A DNA stretch of 6,486 nucleotides from Arthrobacter sp. (GTDB taxonomy: Bacteria > Actinomycetota > Actinomycetes > Actinomycetales > Micrococcaceae): assembly GCA_025464545.1 (NCBI GenBank), contig JAODMA010000487.1, positions 1 through 6,486 on the forward strand, given 5' to 3'. The notes below the pieces were generated by a model. That model searched no databases and was not told the origin of the DNA. It saw nothing but the letters and a program-made list of their open reading frames with translations. Position numbers and translations under genes: made by a program. Each line of letters begins with the position of its first letter. The first letter of the stretch is position 1. Below are positions 5,187 through 6,486 of the stretch, piece by piece.

Positions 5187-5516
5187 ATGGTCCAGCTCAG
5201 CGACAGCCAAACCGTCCGCGAAGTCGCCGATTCCCGCCTCTGCAAAGCCCTCGGCGAAGACGATGACGCTACCGGTGTCCCCATCCGGGAGACCCTCGGT
5301 TACGCAGACGGCTTCATGAAGGACTTCGAGCCGGGCACCTCCGAGCACGACGAGCTCCTCGGCGCCATGGCCAGCAGCGAATGGGACGTCGACCTCGAGA
5401 CGGCCCGGACCATCGACAGCCGGCTCCGGGAAGTCTACGACGCCGACATCGACGCCGATGACGTTCACACCACCGGCAACGCCATGGTCCCGCAGCCGCA
5501 GTACGCCGCTGCCTGA
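5187..5516 (+). CDS. Unrecognised acidic protein, probably 5'-truncated
   Basis: The frame from the ATG at 5187 encodes 109 residues rich in Asp and Glu (for example ALGEDDDATG, EVYDADIDADDVHTTG), with one cysteine, no membrane segment and no motif I recognise. Codon use is strongly coding, with third positions mostly C or G. The same coding signal and frame continue upstream to about 5124 (ATHFEAKLGTEAADALDPQT) with no ATG or GTG, and no Shine-Dalgarno precedes 5187. The frame is then closed by the regulator's own stop at 5067. This suggests a gene that lost its start, with the break next to the hairpin at 5094-5123. It could be a real small protein initiated at 5187 or a pseudogene. No function is proposed. 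Confidence 0.5.
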   Translation: MVQLSDSQTVREVADSRLCKALGEDDDATGVPIRETLGYADGFMKDFEPGTSEHDELLGAMASSEWDVDLETARTIDSRLREVYDADIDADDVHTTGNAMVPQPQYAAA

Positions 5517-5523
5517 GGTTCCG

Positions 5524-5554
5524 CTGTAACCCAGGGCAGCCCGTGCGGGTACAG
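5524..5554 (+). terminator. Weak hairpin after the acidic ORF
   Basis: CTGTAACCC (5524-5532) can pair with GGGTACAG (5547-5554) with one bulged A, seven bases after the stop at 5516. No T-run follows. It is a candidate only. Confidence 0.25.
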
Positions 5555-5562
5555 CTGTCGGG

Positions 5563-5798
5563 CTAGGGAGGTGGAGGTGCCGGGTCTGCGGACCGTTCGG
5601 CGCGCCAGGGGGTGCGCCCCTCGGCAGCCTCCCGGCCATCCATGATGTAGATCCGCTCGCGCCACCCGGTCGCCCTGAATTCCAACAGGTTGACGCTGTA
5701 CATCCATGGGCGCCGTCGTAGCTGATCAGGTTCTCCACGCCTTCGAACCTTTCGCCAGTGCTGCCTTCGGCTTCGTTCAGATTTTCGACGAGCCGCAC
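5563..5798 (-). pseudogene. NTF2/SnoaL-like protein, frameshifted C-terminal fragment
   Basis: Two minus-strand frames join into one protein-like sequence. The first reads VRLVENLNEAEGSTGERFEG then VENLISYDGAH down to about 5710. The second, in another frame, reads WMYSVNLLEFRATGWRERIY then IMDGREAAEGRTPWRAE and ends TAG at 5565-5563. Together they resemble the C-terminal half of a nuclear transport factor 2 (SnoaL-like) fold protein, whose members are about 120-150 residues with varied small-molecule roles. The join near 5702-5712 requires a frameshift. A short third-frame stretch (GDRVAR, around 5660) suggests a second pair of indels. No start or N-terminal half is found beyond 5798. The family assignment is by resemblance only. 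Confidence 0.55.
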
Positions 5799-6040
5799 CG
5801 GTGCCGACGTCGTACATCGCTCCCGCCGCAGCGTTGCCCTAGCTGCCTAGCTGCGCCGCGGAATGGCACCGGGGATAACCGTGCTGACCCCGTCGGCCAT
5901 CAGGCCGCTGAACTCCTAGGCGCCGGGAGTCCCCGGACGACAGCTTCGCCGCATAAGCGCTGCCACCGGGCACTGGACATCTACGACCGCTACTTCCGCG
6001 AAGCGATTCATCCGTGCTGGTAAGGAAGGCAGCGACGCCG
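5799..6040. other. Non-coding or decayed stretch between the NTF2-like pseudogene and dinB
   Basis: I see no gene in this stretch. Open frames here are short and lack start signals or recognisable motifs. An 8-bp tandem pair (CCTAGCTG at 5838-5845 and 5846-5853) is the only local repeat noted. The sequence just after the dinB stop has no clear hairpin terminator. Confidence 0.5.
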
Positions 6041-6486
6041 TCACCAACCGCCGCGCGTCGGCGTATGTCCCTGTCGGGCATCGTCGGGCATTGCCATTTC
6101 GGCCCGCAGGCCCAGGAGTCGGATCGGACGGCCCGCTTCGATTCCGGCCGCGAGATCCAAGGCCCGCGCGAGGATTTCGTTGCGGTCGAATGTCTCGGGA
6201 ATCTTCCTGGCGTGGGTCTTGGTGAAGAACGGCGCGTACCGAACCTTGAGGGTCAGCCCGACCACGGGCCGTCCTTCGGCCACAACATCCTCGAGGATCC
6301 GCGATGTCAGCTCCTTCACGGCGTCGTCCACCTGGGCAGGCTCGGTCAGGTCGCGCTGGAAGGTGGTCTCCCGGCTGTGCCCGCGGGCAACCCACGGAGT
6401 GTCGTCCACGACGCTGGCGCCGTCCCCGCGTCCGAGCTCCGCATACCAAGGACCCATCTTGGGGCCGAACTCCGGGACCAGGGCTA
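6041..6486 (-). CDS. dinB: DNA polymerase IV (Y-family), C-terminal part (runs in from outside the window)
   Basis: Y-family translesion polymerase that copies damaged templates and is typically error-prone. The visible 147 residues are the end of the thumb (FGPKMGPWYAELGRG) and the little-finger domain that contacts DNA and the sliding clamp: VARGHSRETTFQRDL, VVGLTLKVRYAPFFTKTHAR, and PIRLLGLRAEMAMPDD near the end. It closes with GHTPTRGGW and TGA at 6043-6041. The frame is open to the right edge, so the palm with its catalytic acidic residues lies outside. An internal ATG at 6457 is not the start, since conserved residues (VPEFGPK) precede it. It points toward the accessory region and looks intact. 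Confidence 0.9.
   Translation of the reverse strand, partial: ALVPEFGPKMGPWYAELGRGDGASVVDDTPWVARGHSRETTFQRDLTEPAQVDDAVKELTSRILEDVVAEGRPVVGLTLKVRYAPFFTKTHARKIPETFDRNEILARALDLAAGIEAGRPIRLLGLRAEMAMPDDARQGHTPTRGGW

Noticed and set aside
4077..5798. A 573-codon minus-strand frame joining the NTF2-like fragment to the rhodanese-DUF2892 gene
   Set aside because: Its middle part is antisense to the regulator and the acidic ORF and crosses the divergent promoter. The rhodanese homology starts at the ATG at 4688.
5706..6023. Plus-strand frame ending ALDIYDRYFREAIHPCW
   Set aside because: No start signal, overlaps the NTF2-like fragment on the opposite strand, and no recognisable family; treated as chance.
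1..6486. CRISPR arrays, tRNA or rRNA genes, insertion sequences
   Set aside because: No spaced direct repeats, no cloverleaf or rRNA-like sequence, and no transposase frame were found by reading either strand.

Overview
The window looks like part of the chromosome, or a large replicon, of a high-GC actinobacterium in the Arthrobacter/Pseudarthrobacter group. The signs are strongly C/G-ending codons, long open frames on the antisense strands, and gene sequences (BioB N-terminus, DNA polymerase IV C-terminus, SulP and NhaA tails) that read like members of that group. The taxonomic call is from memory of these families, not from a search.

Layout. Positions 1-224 (minus) hold the start of biotin synthase bioB, cut by the window edge. 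Positions 305-1169 hold two decayed transporters in convergent orientation: the last membrane segment plus STAS domain of a SulP anion transporter (plus) and the last membrane helix plus acidic tail of an NhaA Na+/H+ antiporter (minus). A perfect 13-bp hairpin lies between them. Positions 1294-5123 are the core of the window, a sulfur-stress module. A CsoR/CstR-like regulator (plus, 4812-5069) diverges from a minus-strand operon that runs rhodanese-DUF2892, TauE/SafE exporter, a 16-codon rhodanese relic, a single-domain rhodanese, and a CstB-like persulfide dioxygenase-rhodanese fusion. Positions 5124-5562 hold an unrecognised acidic ORF whose coding signal begins before its only ATG. Positions 5563-5798 hold a frameshifted NTF2/SnoaL-like pseudogene. 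No gene is recognised in 5799-6040. Positions 6041-6486 (minus) are the C-terminus of DNA polymerase IV (dinB), cut by the window edge.

How the genes work together. The regulator keeps the two CsoR-type cysteines (Cys35, Cys64) but has Gly60 where copper-binding CsoR has its histidine, so a persulfide-sensing CstR-like role is the best reading. Its likely operators are four 16-bp palindromes of form ATACCCC-N2-GGGGTAT. Three lie in the divergent promoter, 21 and 20 bp apart, and one lies in the private promoter of the CstB-like gene. The module is organised like the staphylococcal cst system: sulfane sulfur would be handled by rhodaneses, oxidised by the dioxygenase fusion, and sulfite or another sulfur anion exported by TauE. 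No sulfide:quinone oxidoreductase or CstA is present in the window.

The module sits between housekeeping genes among several truncated or frameshifted genes (sulP, nhaA, a rhodanese, an NTF2-like gene and probably the 5187 ORF). This suggests a repeatedly rearranged accessory site.
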